A stretch of DNA of 44,576 nt from Lentisphaerae bacterium ADurb.BinA184 (lineage in GTDB: Bacteria; Verrucomicrobiota; Lentisphaeria; Oligosphaerales; MVZH01), in the NCBI GenBank assembly GCA_002068325.1, contig MVZH01000008.1, forward strand, positions 1 through 44,576, given 5' to 3'. The position numbers and the translations under genes were made by a program. The notes under the pieces were generated by a model. It was given only the letters and a program-made list of their open reading frames with translations. It did no database searches and had not been told where the DNA came from. This document shows positions 16,140 through 26,641 of the stretch, piece after piece. Position 1 is the first letter of the stretch. Every line of letters starts with the position of its first letter.

Positions 16140-17696
16140 ATGAGCAAGACCATCATGCTCGCCGTTGCCGTCTGGGGGCTGTCGCTGCTTCACACCGGCC
16201 TGGCGGCCGAGGTTGAACTGACGCTGTTGCAGACCACCGACATCCACTGCTACCTGGAGCGCAGTGACAACCTGCCCGCCGGCGGCGGCTGGCTGCGGCT
16301 GTCGACGCTCATCGAGGCCGAGCGGCAGCGGGCCGGCCCCGGGCGCTGCCTGCTGATCGACTGCGGCGACAGCATCCAGGGCACGCTCGAGGCCACCGCC
16401 ACGGAGAGCCGTGTCGCGGTCGGCCTGCTCAAGGCGATGCGCTACGACGTGTGGGTGCCCGGCAACCACGACCTGGACTTCGGCATCGAGCGGCTGCTGG
16501 CGGCGGCCGCGGCACTGGAGCCGGGCCTGCTGTGCGGCAACCTGCGGCTGCACCCGCAGGGCCTGCCGGCCGGCGCGGAACCGGCTGCCGAGCCAACCGC
16601 CGTGCCCGCGGTGAGCTTCCCCGCCTGGCGGCTGTTTGAGCGGGGCGGGGCCCGCGTGGCGGTTATCGGCATGACGGCCAGTTACCTCGACAACTGGTTC
16701 TGGGGGCCGGTGCGCGACGGTTTCCGGGCGCGCTCGGCCGTCGAGGCGATCGGCGAGGCCATGCCCGAGGTCATCGCGCGCACGCCGGACATGATCGTGC
16801 TGGCCATCCATCAGGGCTGGCTGCCCAACGACACGCGGGCCGTCAATGAGGTGCTGGAAATCACCCGTCGTTTCCCCGAGATTGACCTGATCTTCGGCGG
16901 CCACACGCACCAGGTCCATCCCGGCACGCGGGTGGGCAGCCGGGCGTGGTACGTGCAGGCCGGGTTCCACGCCGACTATCTGGCGGTGGTGGAGGCCCGG
17001 ATTGACACCGAGGCGCACCGGGTCGTGGACATCGTCTCGAAGCTGGTGCCGGCTTCAAACGAGATCGCGGCCGACGCGCGGGTGCGGGCGGCGGTGGCCG
17101 GGGAGCTGGAGGCGGCCGCCGCGTTTGGCCGGCAGCGGGTGGGCGAGCTCAGCGCGGTGCTCAAGGCGGGCGGCTCGCCGGGGGAGGACTGCCCGTCCAG
17201 CGAGCTGATTTCCGCGGCGTTGGCCGAGGCCACCGGGGCGAGGGTGGTGGTGCACGGCAAGCTCTCCGAGCTGGACACCTTTGCCGGCCCGGTGACGGAG
17301 GCCGAGTTGTTCCGGCTGGTGCCCTACGAGAATGCGGTCGGGGTGCTCTCGCTGACCGAGGCGCAGCTGCGGGCGGTGATTGAGGAGCAGTTGCGCAATC
17401 GCGGTTCGTATGTGGCCTGCGGGCTCTGGGGGGTGGTGGCGCACGTCCGGGCCAAGGGGCAGGTGGTGCGGCTTGAGATGCCCGACGGCGCGCCCCTGCC
17501 GGAGCGTTTCACGGTGGCCTTCAACAGCTACAGCCTGGCCGGCGGCGGCGGGCGTTTCCCGGTCTTGAAGGAGTTGGCGGGCGATTCCTGGCGCGAGAAT
17601 GCGCGCGGGGGGGACAGCCGTTCGATGTTGCGGGCCTACCTGCGGGCACACTCGCCCTACGAACCGCAGACGCGGCGCTGGCTGGTGCGCGAGTGA
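16140..17696 (+). CDS. Exported 5'-nucleotidase/2',3'-cyclic phosphodiesterase-type metallophosphoesterase
   Basis: 518 residues. Signal peptide 1-23 ('[18 protein letters not shown]'). The dinuclear metal site is complete: Asp34 and His36 (TTDIH), Asp77 region (DCGDSIQG, 74-81), GNHD (108-111), a histidine in 'AIHQGW' and GGHTHQ near residue 259. The C-terminal half matches the 5'-nucleotidase substrate domain ('[15 protein letters not shown]', '[12 protein letters not shown]', '[11 protein letters not shown]'). It should dephosphorylate nucleotides or related phosphate esters outside the cytoplasm. The ATG at 16140 is chosen because the signal peptide begins there; GGAGG is 14 nt upstream, rather far. 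A longer reading from 15984 would translate the heptamer repeat and is rejected. A probable promoter for the next gene follows it. Confidence 0.92.
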   Translation: MSKTIMLAVAVWGLSLLHTGLAAEVELTLLQTTDIHCYLERSDNLPAGGGWLRLSTLIEAERQRAGPGRCLLIDCGDSIQGTLEATATESRVAVGLLKAMRYDVWVPGNHDLDFGIERLLAAAAALEPGLLCGNLRLHPQGLPAGAEPAAEPTAVPAVSFPAWRLFERGGARVAVIGMTASYLDNWFWGPVRDGFRARSAVEAIGEAMPEVIARTPDMIVLAIHQGWLPNDTRAVNEVLEITRRFPEIDLIFGGHTHQVHPGTRVGSRAWYVQAGFHADYLAVVEARIDTEAHRVVDIVSKLVPASNEIAADARVRAAVAGELEAAAAFGRQRVGELSAVLKAGGSPGEDCPSSELISAALAEATGARVVVHGKLSELDTFAGPVTEAELFRLVPYENAVGVLSLTEAQLRAVIEEQLRNRGSYVACGLWGVVAHVRAKGQVVRLEMPDGAPLPERFTVAFNSYSLAGGGGRFPVLKELAGDSWRENARGGDSRSMLRAYLRAHSPYEPQTRRWLVRE

Positions 17697-17742
17697 CCGG
17701 CAAGGCCGGCCGGGCGACGCCAGCCCCGCGACGTCGGCCCGC

Positions 17743-17770
17743 TTGACGCCGCCGCAAGGCAGGCTACAGT
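17743..17770 (+). promoter_or_regulatory. Sigma-70-type promoter for pfp
   Basis: TTGACG at 17743-17748 and TACAGT at 17765-17770 with a 16-bp spacer, 98 bp before the pfp start. It matches 5/6 and 4/6 of the consensus in otherwise very GC-rich DNA. Confidence 0.5.
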
Positions 17771-17868
17771 CTACGGCTCACGTCGTTGCCGGAGATGCGG
17801 GGCGCGTTCCCATTGGATCGCCGCGCCCGCCGGACGGCACAGCTGACTGGCACGAGGAGTCGCACGGC

Positions 17869-19554
17869 ATGGCAGACATTTCCCCCCTGCAGAAGGCGCG
17901 TGCCGCCTATCGCCCGAAGTTGCCGCCGGTGTTCGCGGGGAGCGGGCCGTTCGTGCAGGCCTCCGAGGGGCCCCGCACCCGCCCGGTGGCCGACGTCGAG
18001 GCCATCCAGGCAATGTTCCCCCACTCGTGCGGCAAGCCGGTGGTGGCCTTTGAGGCCGGGGTTCGCGACGGGCGCGGGCCGCTCAAGGTCGGGGTGGTCC
18101 TCTCGGGCGGGCAGGCGCCGGGCGGGCACAACGTGATCGCCGGCGTCTTCGACGCCCTGCGGGCGATGAACCCCGGCAGCACCCTGTACGGATTCCTGGG
18201 CGGGCCGAGCGGCCTGACCGACAACAAGTACAAGCTCCTCGATGACGCGACCATTGACGCGTACCGCAACACCGGCGGCTTCGACATCATCGGCTCGGGC
18301 CGCACCAAACTGGAGACCGAGGAGCAGTTCGTGCAGGTGGCGGCGAACTGCGAGGCGCTGGGCATCGGCGCGCTGATCATCATCGGCGGCGACGACTCGA
18401 ACACCAACGCCTGCCTGCTGGCGGAGTTCCTCCAGCGCCAGGGCCGCCCGATCACAGTGGTCGGCTGCCCCAAGACCATTGACGGCGACCTGAAGAACGA
18501 GCGGATCGCCGCCTCGTTCGGCTTCGACACCGCCACCAAGGTCTACAGCGAGCTGATCGGCAACATCGAGCGCGACGCCAACTCGGCCAAGAAGTACTGG
18601 CACTTCATCAAGCTGATGGGGCGGTCGGCCTCGCACATCGCGTTGGAGTGCGCGTTGCAGACGCACCCCACCGTCGCCCTCATCTCCGAGGAGGTGTCGG
18701 CCGAGAAGCAGACGTTGCGGCAGATTGTCGAGCGGATTGCCGGCCTCGTGCGCGAGCGCTTCGCGCGCCGGAAGAAGTTCGGGGTGGTGCTGATCCCCGA
18801 GGGGCTTGTCGAATTCATCCCGGAGACCAAGCGGCTGATCAGCGAGCTCAACGAGCTGCTGGCCAAGAAGAGTGACACAGGGCGTCACTTCGACAGCTTG
18901 GCCTCGATGGACGACAAGCTGCAGTTCGTCAACAGCCGTCTCACCCCCGCCTCGGCCCAGGTCCTGGGCTCGCTGCCGGGGACGGTGCGGATGCAGCTGT
19001 TGCTGGACCGCGACGAGCACGGCAACGTCCCGGTCTCGCAGATTGAGACCGAGAAGCTGCTCATTGACCTGGTCGGCGACCGGATCAAGGAATGGAACAG
19101 CCCCTACAAGGATGAGGCGGACAAGGACAAGCGCATCCCGTTCAACGGCCAGAGCCACTTCTTCGGCTACGAGGGGCGTTGCGCGGCGCCGTCGAATTTC
19201 GATGCCGACTACAGCTACAGCCTGGGCTACACGGCGGCCTGCCTGGCGGCCGCCGGCAAGACCGGCTACATGGCCTGTGTCGGCAACCTCGCCCGCCCGG
19301 CGGGGGAGTGGACGGCCGGCGGCATCCCCCTGACGATGATGATGAACATGGAGATGCGCAAGGGCAAGTCCCATCCGGTGATCCGCAAGGCGCTGGTGCG
19401 CCTGGACGGGGCGCCGTTCCGCGCCTTTGCCGCCCAGCGCGACGCCTGGGCCATGGAGGACGCCTTCCGCTTCCCCGGCCCCATCCAGTACTTCGGCCCG
19501 GCCGAGGTCTGCGACGCCACCACCCTCACCCTCAAGCTGGAAGCTGGACAGTGA
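17869..19554 (+). CDS. pfp: Pyrophosphate-dependent 6-phosphofructokinase
   Basis: 561 residues, the long PPi-PFK type. 'GGQAPGGHN' (80-88) forms the phosphoryl-donor loop. GGDDSN at 173-178 has Asp where ATP-dependent enzymes have Gly, a diagnostic of pyrophosphate use. TIDGDL (203-208) holds the catalytic Asp, and MGR (250-252) binds fructose 6-phosphate. It catalyses the reversible PPi-linked conversion of fructose 6-phosphate to fructose 1,6-bisphosphate in glycolysis and gluconeogenesis. The ATG at 17869 has GAGGAG 9 nt upstream. The stop codon overlaps the GTG start proposed for the next gene (GTGA), but the functions appear unrelated. Confidence 0.96.
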   Translation: MADISPLQKARAAYRPKLPPVFAGSGPFVQASEGPRTRPVADVEAIQAMFPHSCGKPVVAFEAGVRDGRGPLKVGVVLSGGQAPGGHNVIAGVFDALRAMNPGSTLYGFLGGPSGLTDNKYKLLDDATIDAYRNTGGFDIIGSGRTKLETEEQFVQVAANCEALGIGALIIIGGDDSNTNACLLAEFLQRQGRPITVVGCPKTIDGDLKNERIAASFGFDTATKVYSELIGNIERDANSAKKYWHFIKLMGRSASHIALECALQTHPTVALISEEVSAEKQTLRQIVERIAGLVRERFARRKKFGVVLIPEGLVEFIPETKRLISELNELLAKKSDTGRHFDSLASMDDKLQFVNSRLTPASAQVLGSLPGTVRMQLLLDRDEHGNVPVSQIETEKLLIDLVGDRIKEWNSPYKDEADKDKRIPFNGQSHFFGYEGRCAAPSNFDADYSYSLGYTAACLAAAGKTGYMACVGNLARPAGEWTAGGIPLTMMMNMEMRKGKSHPVIRKALVRLDGAPFRAFAAQRDAWAMEDAFRFPGPIQYFGPAEVCDATTLTLKLEAGQ

Positions 19555-22085
19555 CCGCCAACCAGGCTCTCGCGCCGGCCGCCGGGGACGTTGACCCACG
19601 GGGGGGACTCCACGTCCCATGCGCCCGCGGCCGCGCCCGGCGCCTCCGCCGCCTCCCGTCCCTGCCCGTCGCCCCCGGCCGGGTGGCGTGGCTGCTCGGC
19701 GCGCTGCTCGGGGCCTCCCTGTGGGCCGCCGTCGAGCCGGAGATCCAGGTCGGCTTCCCCAAGTGGGGCGACTCGCCGCGGCTGGTCGAGTACACCTGGT
19801 GCCAGTTGCCCTTCGAGGTGGACAACCCGACCGACCGGGATCAGGAGCTGCTGCTGACCTTCGAGCCGGTCGGGCGCGCCGACACCGTCTTCTCGAAGAC
19901 CCTGCGCGTCGGCCCCCGTGCGGTCAGCCAGGACCGCATCATGCTGACCGGCACCCGCACCAAGGAGTACCTGGCCACCCTCACCTACCCCGACGGCCAG
20001 TTCATCCACAAGCAGCAGGTGATGTCCGACTTCCAGAACGGCTTCCAGCAGCGGGCATTCTACTTCATCAATGACAACCCCGACGTCGAGGGCATCTCGG
20101 CCCTCTCCAAGAATGATGACCTCAGCCCGCGGGTGATCCTCACCCGTTCGCGCTCGGAGAATCTGCCCTTGGAGCGGGCCGGCTACGGCGGCGCCTCGGT
20201 GCTGGCCGCGGTGGACATCAACTTCGCGCAGATGGTGCCGGTGCAGTTCGAGGCGCTGGACAACTTTGTGGCCAGCGGCGGCACGCTGCTGTTCCTAGGG
20301 CCGGAGACGGTCCTGGCGGCGCGGCTGACCCCGCTCGAACGGCTCCTGCCGGTGCGGCCCCTGCGCGTGCGCCGCATTGATGCCTTGCCCGAGCTGGAGC
20401 AGTGGGCGGGGACGGCGGGGCAACCGGACGTCGCCCCGCTGGCCTGGCCCGAAGGCACCCCCTTCCTCGAGAGCCTGCCCGCCGAGAACGCCCGCACGAC
20501 GCTGGCCGCCGGCCAGTTCCCGGTGCTGGTGTGGAAACGCTACGGCCTCGGCGTGGTCGGCGTCTGCGCCCTCAGCCCGTTCAGCGAACCGCTCCGCAAC
20601 CACGCGGTCAACACCCCCCTGTGGAACCACCTGCTGGCGTGGACCACGCAGCACCCCCTGGCGACCCACGCCTTCTACTCCGAGCCGATGAACCAGGCGA
20701 CCCTGCGGCTGATCGGGTTCAAAGTCCCGTCCGCCCGCGTCATCCGCAACCTGCTCGGCGCCTACCTCCTGCTCATCGTCTGCCTGTTCGGGCTGGGGGC
20801 GGCGTTGCGGCGGCACGTGCTGGTGTGGGTGACCGGGGTCGTCTGCGCCCTGCTCCTGACCGCGGTGGTGTTCTTCGCGGCCTACCACCAGATGTCGCGG
20901 CGCTCGGACCGCACGCTGACGCTGGTCTCGCTGCTCAGCGACACCCCCTGCGGCCGGGTCGCCGAGACCGTCGGGAACGTGTTCAGCAAGACCGACGACC
21001 GCCCCGCCGCCGCGGCCGCCGCCGCGCGGGTCTGGTTCCGGGCGCCGCCGCCGGCGCCGGGCCCGGTGCCGGCCACGGTTCAGAATGCCACCTTGATGTC
21101 GGTGCACCGGGAGGGTTCCCGGTCGCGGGTGCCGCGGCTGGACGTGCACGCGCTGAAGAATGCCAAGTTTGTCATCGTCGAGGAGGAGACGCGGCCGCCC
21201 GCACCCGCCGCCGAGGCGCCGCTCCTGGCCTACGGCCCCGGGGGGCCGGCGCTGGCGCCGTACCCGTTGCCGGCCGGGGTTCCCGACGACGCCCGCGCCT
21301 ACGTCGTTTATGCCAACGGCGTGCAGCGCCTGCGCATCCGCGACCGCATCTGCCAGGCCGACCCGTCGGCGGGGCCGCAGGTCGAGCTGGACACGGTGGC
21401 CCAGCACATGGCCGAGTTCCTCGGCCGCAGCAGCCTGCCGTCTCCCTCGCTGGCCCTGGTCTACCGGCGCGAGGAGAGCGAGCTGCCTTTCGTCCTTGGC
21501 ACCGGCCAGTATGCCACGACCCGGCACGCGGTCCATCTGATGCCGGTGCGCGAGGCGGTGCCGGCCGGCGACGTCCGCATCCTGCCGCAGCAGGTGACCT
21601 TGATCCCCGCCAGCAAGAGCGCCCGCGCCCTGCAGTGGAACGGCCAGTGGCAGGAGGCGTACCTGTACGACCAGAGCACGTCCTTCCATTTCTACGCCGT
21701 GCTGCCGCCGGGGTTGGCCGACATCGAGCCGTCCAGCCTCGAAGCCACGGTCGTGCTTCAGAACCCCGGCGGCACCGTGGCCCCGCGGGTCGAGCTGCTC
21801 CCCGCCGGCGGCCTGGACGGGGCGGAGGCCTCGCTCGATGACGTGGCGGCGGTCGCCCCGGACGAGGCGCGCGACGGCCTCTTCATCTTCCGCGACCTGG
21901 CGGGGAAGACGCTGATCGAACCCCGCACCGGCCGCCTGCTCATCCGCCTGACCATCGCCGCCACCCGCCCCGGCGAGGCGGCGCCAGGCGGCGAGGACAT
22001 GCGCATCAACCGGTGGAAGGTCGGCGACCTGCGTCTGAGCCTTCAAGGAAAGCTCCCGGCGGCGGCCAGCCCCAGAAAGTTCTGA
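19551..22085 (+). CDS. Large membrane protein with GATase-like region, linked to ABC transporter
   Basis: 844 residues from GTG 19551; GTG 19683 (800 residues) is an alternative, and no clear Shine-Dalgarno site decides. An Arg-rich stretch and hydrophobic segment ('[16 protein letters not shown]', about 45-60) export the N-terminus. Residues 65-395 form a periplasmic part. Around 195-265 there is a region like class I glutamine-amidotransferase-fold domains ('[20 protein letters not shown]'), seen in planctomycete membrane proteins and GldG-type partners of ABC systems. No catalytic Cys is evident there. Two membrane helices (about 400-420 and 424-447) are followed by a second large extracytoplasmic region rich in beta-strands. 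The ABC ATPase starts 3 nt after the stop, so they form one operon. Function unknown; an export or envelope accessory role is inferred. Confidence 0.8.
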   Translation: MTANQALAPAAGDVDPRGGLHVPCARGRARRLRRLPSLPVAPGRVAWLLGALLGASLWAAVEPEIQVGFPKWGDSPRLVEYTWCQLPFEVDNPTDRDQELLLTFEPVGRADTVFSKTLRVGPRAVSQDRIMLTGTRTKEYLATLTYPDGQFIHKQQVMSDFQNGFQQRAFYFINDNPDVEGISALSKNDDLSPRVILTRSRSENLPLERAGYGGASVLAAVDINFAQMVPVQFEALDNFVASGGTLLFLGPETVLAARLTPLERLLPVRPLRVRRIDALPELEQWAGTAGQPDVAPLAWPEGTPFLESLPAENARTTLAAGQFPVLVWKRYGLGVVGVCALSPFSEPLRNHAVNTPLWNHLLAWTTQHPLATHAFYSEPMNQATLRLIGFKVPSARVIRNLLGAYLLLIVCLFGLGAALRRHVLVWVTGVVCALLLTAVVFFAAYHQMSRRSDRTLTLVSLLSDTPCGRVAETVGNVFSKTDDRPAAAAAAARVWFRAPPPAPGPVPATVQNATLMSVHREGSRSRVPRLDVHALKNAKFVIVEEETRPPAPAAEAPLLAYGPGGPALAPYPLPAGVPDDARAYVVYANGVQRLRIRDRICQADPSAGPQVELDTVAQHMAEFLGRSSLPSPSLALVYRREESELPFVLGTGQYATTRHAVHLMPVREAVPAGDVRILPQQVTLIPASKSARALQWNGQWQEAYLYDQSTSFHFYAVLPPGLADIEPSSLEATVVLQNPGGTVAPRVELLPAGGLDGAEASLDDVAAVAPDEARDGLFIFRDLAGKTLIEPRTGRLLIRLTIAATRPGEAAPGGEDMRINRWKVGDLRLSLQGKLPAAASPRKF

Positions 22086-22088
22086 ACC

Positions 22089-23015
22089 ATGATCCGCACC
22101 GACAGCCTGACGCGCGACTTCGGCAACAACCGCGGGGTCTTCGACCTCTCGCTGTCCGTGCCCGGCGGCGAGATCTTCGGGTTCATCGGCCCCAATGGCT
22201 CGGGCAAGACCACGACGATCCGGATGCTGTGCGGCCTGCTCAGGCCGACCGCCGGCACCAGCTACATCAACAACATCGAGGTCACCCCGCGCAACCTCCC
22301 GCAGATCAAGAAGCTCATCGGCTACATGCCCGACGCCTTCGGTGTCTACGAGCAGATGAGCGTCTGGGAGTACCTCGATTTCTTCTGTGCCGCCTACCGC
22401 ATCCCCGGCCGCAAGCGCAAGCCGCGCATTGACGAGGTGCTCGAGCTGACCGAGGCCGCCTACATGCTCGACTACCAGATGGGCTCGCTGTCGCACGGCA
22501 TGAACAAGCGCATCGCCCTGGCGCGCACCCTGTTGCACGACCCGGAGGTGCTGATCATGGACGAGCCGGCCAACGGGCTGGACCCCAACGGCCGCATCGA
22601 GATGCGCCGCATGATCATGCGCCTGCGCGAGCACGGCAAGACCATCATGCTGTCCTCGCACATCCTGCCCGAGCTGTCGTCGGTCTGCGACCGCGTCGGC
22701 ATCCTCGAGAAGGGCCGTCTGGTCACCCAGGGCACGGTCAAGCAGATCACCTCCAGCCTGCACGAGAAGATCGTGCTCGCCTACCAGATCGGCTCCGACC
22801 GCCAGGTGGCCGCCGCGTTGTGCAAGGCGTTCCCCAACGTCGAGAGCGTCGCCTCGGCCGGCAACGAGATGCGCGTGGTCTTCGCCGGGACGCGCGACCA
22901 CATTGCCGAGCTGAACCGCATGCTGGTCGAGAAGGGCGTGCGGCTGATGGCGGTGCACGAGGAGGAGGCGGACCTCGAGGAGGCCTTCCTGCGGGTCACC
23001 GGACGGAAAGCGTAA
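22089..23015 (+). CDS. ABC transporter ATP-binding protein (ABC-2/GldA-like)
   Basis: 308 residues. Walker A GPNGSGKT (34-41), signature SLSHGMNKR (133-141, a LSGGQ variant), Walker B EVLIMDEP (153-160), D-loop 'NGLDP' and switch His191 (SSHIL). The Q-loop position reads 'GYMPDAFGVY', with Asp in place of Gln, as in many ABC-2 exporters. The C-terminal 90 residues resemble the accessory domain of GldA/NatA-like ATPases. It powers the permease encoded 6 bp downstream. Start at 22089 is directly after the previous stop, with no strong Shine-Dalgarno site, implying translational coupling. Confidence 0.94.
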   Translation: MIRTDSLTRDFGNNRGVFDLSLSVPGGEIFGFIGPNGSGKTTTIRMLCGLLRPTAGTSYINNIEVTPRNLPQIKKLIGYMPDAFGVYEQMSVWEYLDFFCAAYRIPGRKRKPRIDEVLELTEAAYMLDYQMGSLSHGMNKRIALARTLLHDPEVLIMDEPANGLDPNGRIEMRRMIMRLREHGKTIMLSSHILPELSSVCDRVGILEKGRLVTQGTVKQITSSLHEKIVLAYQIGSDRQVAAALCKAFPNVESVASAGNEMRVVFAGTRDHIAELNRMLVEKGVRLMAVHEEEADLEEAFLRVTGRKA

Positions 23016-23021
23016 CGCCGT

Positions 23022-24713
23022 ATGGCCAACCTGATCGCCAACCCGATCTTCCGCCGCGAGTACCTGGTGATGGCGCGCAGCCGCAAGGCGCTGGTGGCCG
23101 CGCTGCTGCTGATCGGGTCGCTGAGCCTGATCCTGTTCATGCTCTGGCCCCGTTCCGGCGTGCTCAGCGAGTTCGACAGCAACGACATCTTCTCCGTCTT
23201 CCTCGGCGCCAACCTCGGGCTGGTGATCCTGCTGGTGCCGGCCTTCACCGCCACTGCCATCACCGACGAGAAGGAGCACCATTCGTTCCCGTTGCTGTTC
23301 AGCACGCTGCTGACGCCGTCCGAGATCCTGTTCGGGAAGCTGTTCTCGGCCCTCGGCATGGTGTTTAGCGTGGTGGCGCTCTCGGTGCCGATCACCGCGG
23401 TCTGCGCCCTCAGCGGGGGCATCAGCGCGCCCCTGCTGATGAAGACCTACGGCATCATCTTCATGGCGACGTTGACCTACGGCCTGGTCGGGCTGGCAAT
23501 GAGCGCCCTGTGCCAGCGCAGCTTCACCGCGGTGGTCTTGACCTACTTGGCGATCGCCGCCCTCGCCGGCGCCACCTGGCTGCCCGCCGTCCTGCTCAGC
23601 CGGCTCCATTTCCTGCGCGGGCTCTGGCTGGCGTTGCGCTGCCTGAGCCCCTTCGAGGCGCTGTTCGCGCTCAACCACCCGTCGCGCTACGAAATTGTCC
23701 TCGGGGCCGGCGCCTTCGCCACCACCACCCTGCGGCTGTACACCGTCGGCATGGCCCTGCTGGCCGCGATCTTCTTCGGCATCTTCTGCTTCTTCGTGCT
23801 GCGGCCCCTGACCCCACGCAAGGCCAAGTACCAGCAGCAGTACACCGACCTGCACACCGCGGTCAAGCGCAAGCTCGTCTTCCCCTTCTACCTCATTGAT
23901 CCGCTCCGCCGCAAGGCCTCCATCCCGCTGTGGCGGAACCCCGTCTTCGTCGCCGAGCTGCGCAGCCGAATCTTCGGCAAGCCCAAGTTCATCCTGCGCG
24001 CCCTCGCCGGCTGCATCATGGTCAGCCTCGTCCTGCTCATCCTGATCTGCATCAACTTCGCCTCGGTGCTGGGGCCCGAGCAGGTCCGGCTGGTCGCCGT
24101 GCTGTTCCAGTTCGGGCTGGTCATCCTGGTCGCCCCCATGGTCAGCAGCGGCAGCATCACTGACGAGGCCACCAGCGGCACCATGCTGCTGCTGCGCATG
24201 ACCCCGCTGTCGGCCTGGACCGTGGTCCTGGGCAAGCTCAAGGCCGCCTTCGTCTACGTTCTCATCTTCCTGATCAGCAGCCTGCCGGTGTTGTTCAGCC
24301 TGACCTACCTGGAGACAGAGGCGGCCTACTGGCGCATCGGGGCGTGGACGGCCACGCTGCTGCTGTCCACCGTCGTCTTCATCGTCGCCGGGCTGCTCGC
24401 CTCGACCCTCATGAAGAGCACCGCCGCGGCCACCGCCCTGAGCTACCTGTTCGCCTTCACCCTCTCGATCGTCTCCCTGGCCGTGCTCATGTTCGGCACC
24501 CGCATCTCCGCCCTGGTCAAGTCCGCCGTGCTCACCTTCAACCCGCTGGTCGCCGCCGTGCAGATCACCTCGGACGTGTGGTTCGCCGAGCTCCCGCCGA
24601 TCCGCGGCAACCCCCTCTGGCAGAACCACCTCATCCTGTTCGGAGCCGTGGCCGTGCTCCTGCTGGCCGTGACCGCCTTCCGCGTCCACCGCATCTTCCG
24701 GCGGCGCGACTGA
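23022..24713 (+). CDS. ABC-2 type permease, two fused half-units
   Basis: 563 residues with about 12 hydrophobic segments. The protein is an internal duplication. Each half opens with Asn-Pro-(Ile/Val)-Phe-x-x-Glu (residue 7 and about 306). Each also has an (A/S)ITDE box followed by a (T/P)PL/LTP...GKL motif: 'AITDEKEHHSFPLLF...EILFGKL' at 79-107 and 'SITDEATSGTMLLLRM...VVLGKL' at about 377-407. A cytoplasmic linker rich in Lys/Arg (about 265-300) joins the halves. One chain thus supplies both halves of the translocation pore for the ATPase next door. The substrate is unknown. It overlaps nothing and is followed 95 bp later by the HEAT-repeat gene. Confidence 0.92.
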   Translation: MANLIANPIFRREYLVMARSRKALVAALLLIGSLSLILFMLWPRSGVLSEFDSNDIFSVFLGANLGLVILLVPAFTATAITDEKEHHSFPLLFSTLLTPSEILFGKLFSALGMVFSVVALSVPITAVCALSGGISAPLLMKTYGIIFMATLTYGLVGLAMSALCQRSFTAVVLTYLAIAALAGATWLPAVLLSRLHFLRGLWLALRCLSPFEALFALNHPSRYEIVLGAGAFATTTLRLYTVGMALLAAIFFGIFCFFVLRPLTPRKAKYQQQYTDLHTAVKRKLVFPFYLIDPLRRKASIPLWRNPVFVAELRSRIFGKPKFILRALAGCIMVSLVLLILICINFASVLGPEQVRLVAVLFQFGLVILVAPMVSSGSITDEATSGTMLLLRMTPLSAWTVVLGKLKAAFVYVLIFLISSLPVLFSLTYLETEAAYWRIGAWTATLLLSTVVFIVAGLLASTLMKSTAAATALSYLFAFTLSIVSLAVLMFGTRISALVKSAVLTFNPLVAAVQITSDVWFAELPPIRGNPLWQNHLILFGAVAVLLLAVTAFRVHRIFRRRD

Positions 24714-24808
24714 GCGCGGGTGTCGGCAAGCAAGGGGGGCGCGGCCGCCTCCCGCCGCCCTGTGGCCCGGGGGGGCAGGCAATCGGCACCGGGCACGGAA
24801 TCCCCGCC

Positions 24809-26614
24809 ATGACAGCCGAAACCGCCACCGCCTTCATCCTGTTCAACCTCTTCCTGCCGATCTGGCAGCAGCGTCCCTTCGAGCCGGCCGATCTGGTCCC
24901 CGGCCCGTACCCCGTCTTCGTCGCCCCCGCCGCCATCGAGTTCTGCGCCGGGGGCTTCGCCCACGGCGACGAGGAGCAGCGCCTCCGCATCGCCCAGGCC
25001 CTCGGCAAGACCGAGAGCGCAACGGCCGCCGCCGCCCTCGCCGCCCGCCTCCCGGACGAGACAGGCCGGGCCGTCCGCGCCGCCCTTGTCTACAGCCTCG
25101 CCAACCTACCGGTTGACGGCCTCGACGGGCCGGCCCTTGCCGCCCATCTGCGGGCGGTTGCCCCGGAGATGCGGCTCGCCGCATTGCGGCTGGCCGTCCG
25201 CTTCCCCGAGCCGCCCGAGCCGGCCGTCCTCGAGCTGGCGCTCAGCGATGCCACGCGCGAGGTGCGGCTGGCGGCCGCCGAGGCGCTGGCCCGCCTGCCC
25301 GGCCTGGCCGACCTTGGGCGGCTCGCGCCCCTGCGCGGCGATCCCGATCCTGCGGTCCGCGCGTCGGCCTGGCGGGCCAGCCTGATGCGCGGCGACCCCG
25401 CGCGCCTGCCGGCGCTGGCCGACGAGGCGGTGACGGACGAGGATGTCGCCGTCCGCTTCGCGGTGGCGGCTGCGGCCGCCGCCGACCCCGGCCTTGCCGG
25501 CCGCATTGGCCTGCGCCTGGCCGGCGATCCCCATGCCAGCGTGCGCACCGCCGCCGCCAGCGCCCTGGCGCGCGGCGGGGGCGAGGCCGCCGTCACCGCC
25601 CTGCTCACTCTGGCCCGCGACCCCGACGCCGAGGTCCGGCGCCTGGCGGTGGCGGCTCTTGCCGGGCACCCCGGGGCGCGGGCCCTGCAGGCAACCGTCG
25701 AAGGCTTCGCCGACCCGCGGCCGTTCGTGCGCGAGACGGCCGAGGAGACCGCGGTCGCCCTGGCCGCCGCCATCCCCGTCGGGCCGGCCGTCGCCGCCGT
25801 CTGCACCGGCAACAACCCCGACGCCCGCTTCCGCGCCTACAACACCCTCGGCCGCCTCGAACTTGCGGAGTTCGCAGACGCCGTGGTGTCCGGGCTTGGC
25901 CGCGAGGTGGATCCGGTGAACCTGGCCGCGGCCATCCGCTCACTGCGGCGCATGAAGGTGCCGGGGCACGAGGCGCTCATCCTCGGCTACGCGGGGCACG
26001 CCTCGCCGCGGGTGCGCGCCGAGGTCGCCTCCGCCCTCGGCAACTTCGGGTCTGACGGGAGCCTGAGCCAGCTTGACCGGATGGTGGACGACGAGGACCG
26101 CCTCGTGCGCCTCGGGGCGGTCACCGCCATCGGGGTCACGGGCAACGCCCGCTTCTCCGCCACCCTGGTGCGTGTCCTGCAGAGCACGGGCATGACCTCG
26201 ATCTTCGGCACTGACCACCGCAACGCGGCCTGCTGGAGCGCCGGGCGGTTGCGGCCGGCTGACATGGCCCTGATCCGTCGCCTGCACACCCAAGCCACCA
26301 CCGCCGTCGTGCCGACGATGATGGGCAACGTGTTCGAGGCCGACCATGTTCTGGCCGCGGCCTGCTTCGCCCTGGTGTCCCAGGCGCGCGACGCCGCCGG
26401 GATGCGGGCCACGGCCGAAGGCGTCATCGCCTTCCACTCGCGCGACCTCTCCGGGCAGCCCGGGGCCGGCGGGCCGGGGCAGTTGGCTCCGTCGCCTGAA
26501 CTGCGCGAGGCTGCCCGCCAGGCGCGGGCTTGGCTCGACGGTGTCGAGGTTGAGCCTGGCCGCCGTCCCACCCGTTCCCTGCAATTGCCCTACCGCCCAC
26601 ACGCCGAGCGGTGA
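24809..26614 (+). CDS. HEAT-repeat protein with N-terminal hydrophobic segment
   Basis: 601 residues. After a short hydrophobic start (residues 6-20, 'ATAFILFNLFLPIW') come repeated helix pairs of about 30 residues with the HEAT/PBS-lyase pattern Asp-x-x-x-x-Val-Arg-x-x-A-x-x-A-L ('DATREVRLAAAEALARL', 'DPHASVRTAAASALAR', 'DPDAEVRRLAVAALAG', 'HASPRVRAEVASALGNFG', 'DEDRLVRLGAVTAIG'). Such alpha-solenoids bind other proteins. It lies in line with the ABC genes, so a cytoplasmic or membrane-attached adaptor role is plausible. The ATG at 24809 has only a weak upstream GGAA; a GTG further upstream cannot be excluded. Base use is extreme in Ala and GC. Confidence 0.85.
   Translation: MTAETATAFILFNLFLPIWQQRPFEPADLVPGPYPVFVAPAAIEFCAGGFAHGDEEQRLRIAQALGKTESATAAAALAARLPDETGRAVRAALVYSLANLPVDGLDGPALAAHLRAVAPEMRLAALRLAVRFPEPPEPAVLELALSDATREVRLAAAEALARLPGLADLGRLAPLRGDPDPAVRASAWRASLMRGDPARLPALADEAVTDEDVAVRFAVAAAAAADPGLAGRIGLRLAGDPHASVRTAAASALARGGGEAAVTALLTLARDPDAEVRRLAVAALAGHPGARALQATVEGFADPRPFVRETAEETAVALAAAIPVGPAVAAVCTGNNPDARFRAYNTLGRLELAEFADAVVSGLGREVDPVNLAAAIRSLRRMKVPGHEALILGYAGHASPRVRAEVASALGNFGSDGSLSQLDRMVDDEDRLVRLGAVTAIGVTGNARFSATLVRVLQSTGMTSIFGTDHRNAACWSAGRLRPADMALIRRLHTQATTAVVPTMMGNVFEADHVLAAACFALVSQARDAAGMRATAEGVIAFHSRDLSGQPGAGGPGQLAPSPELREAARQARAWLDGVEVEPGRRPTRSLQLPYRPHAER
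25863..25877. repeat. Intragenic palindrome TTGCGGA-G-TTCGCAG
   Basis: The TGCGGA-G-TTCGCA core with one G-T mismatch inside the HEAT-repeat gene (Leu-Ala-Glu-Phe-Ala). Same core as the copy at 15333. Confidence 0.5.
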
Positions 26615-26641
26615 GCGGGGGGCCGGCCGGCGCCAGGGCGG

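Noticed and set aside
20295..24782. A 1495-codon open frame on the minus strand opposite the ABC operon
   Set aside because: It is the mirror of three well-supported plus-strand genes; GC-rich third positions remove stops on the opposite strand. Its product is low-complexity (His, Gln, Gly, Asp, Arg) without motifs.
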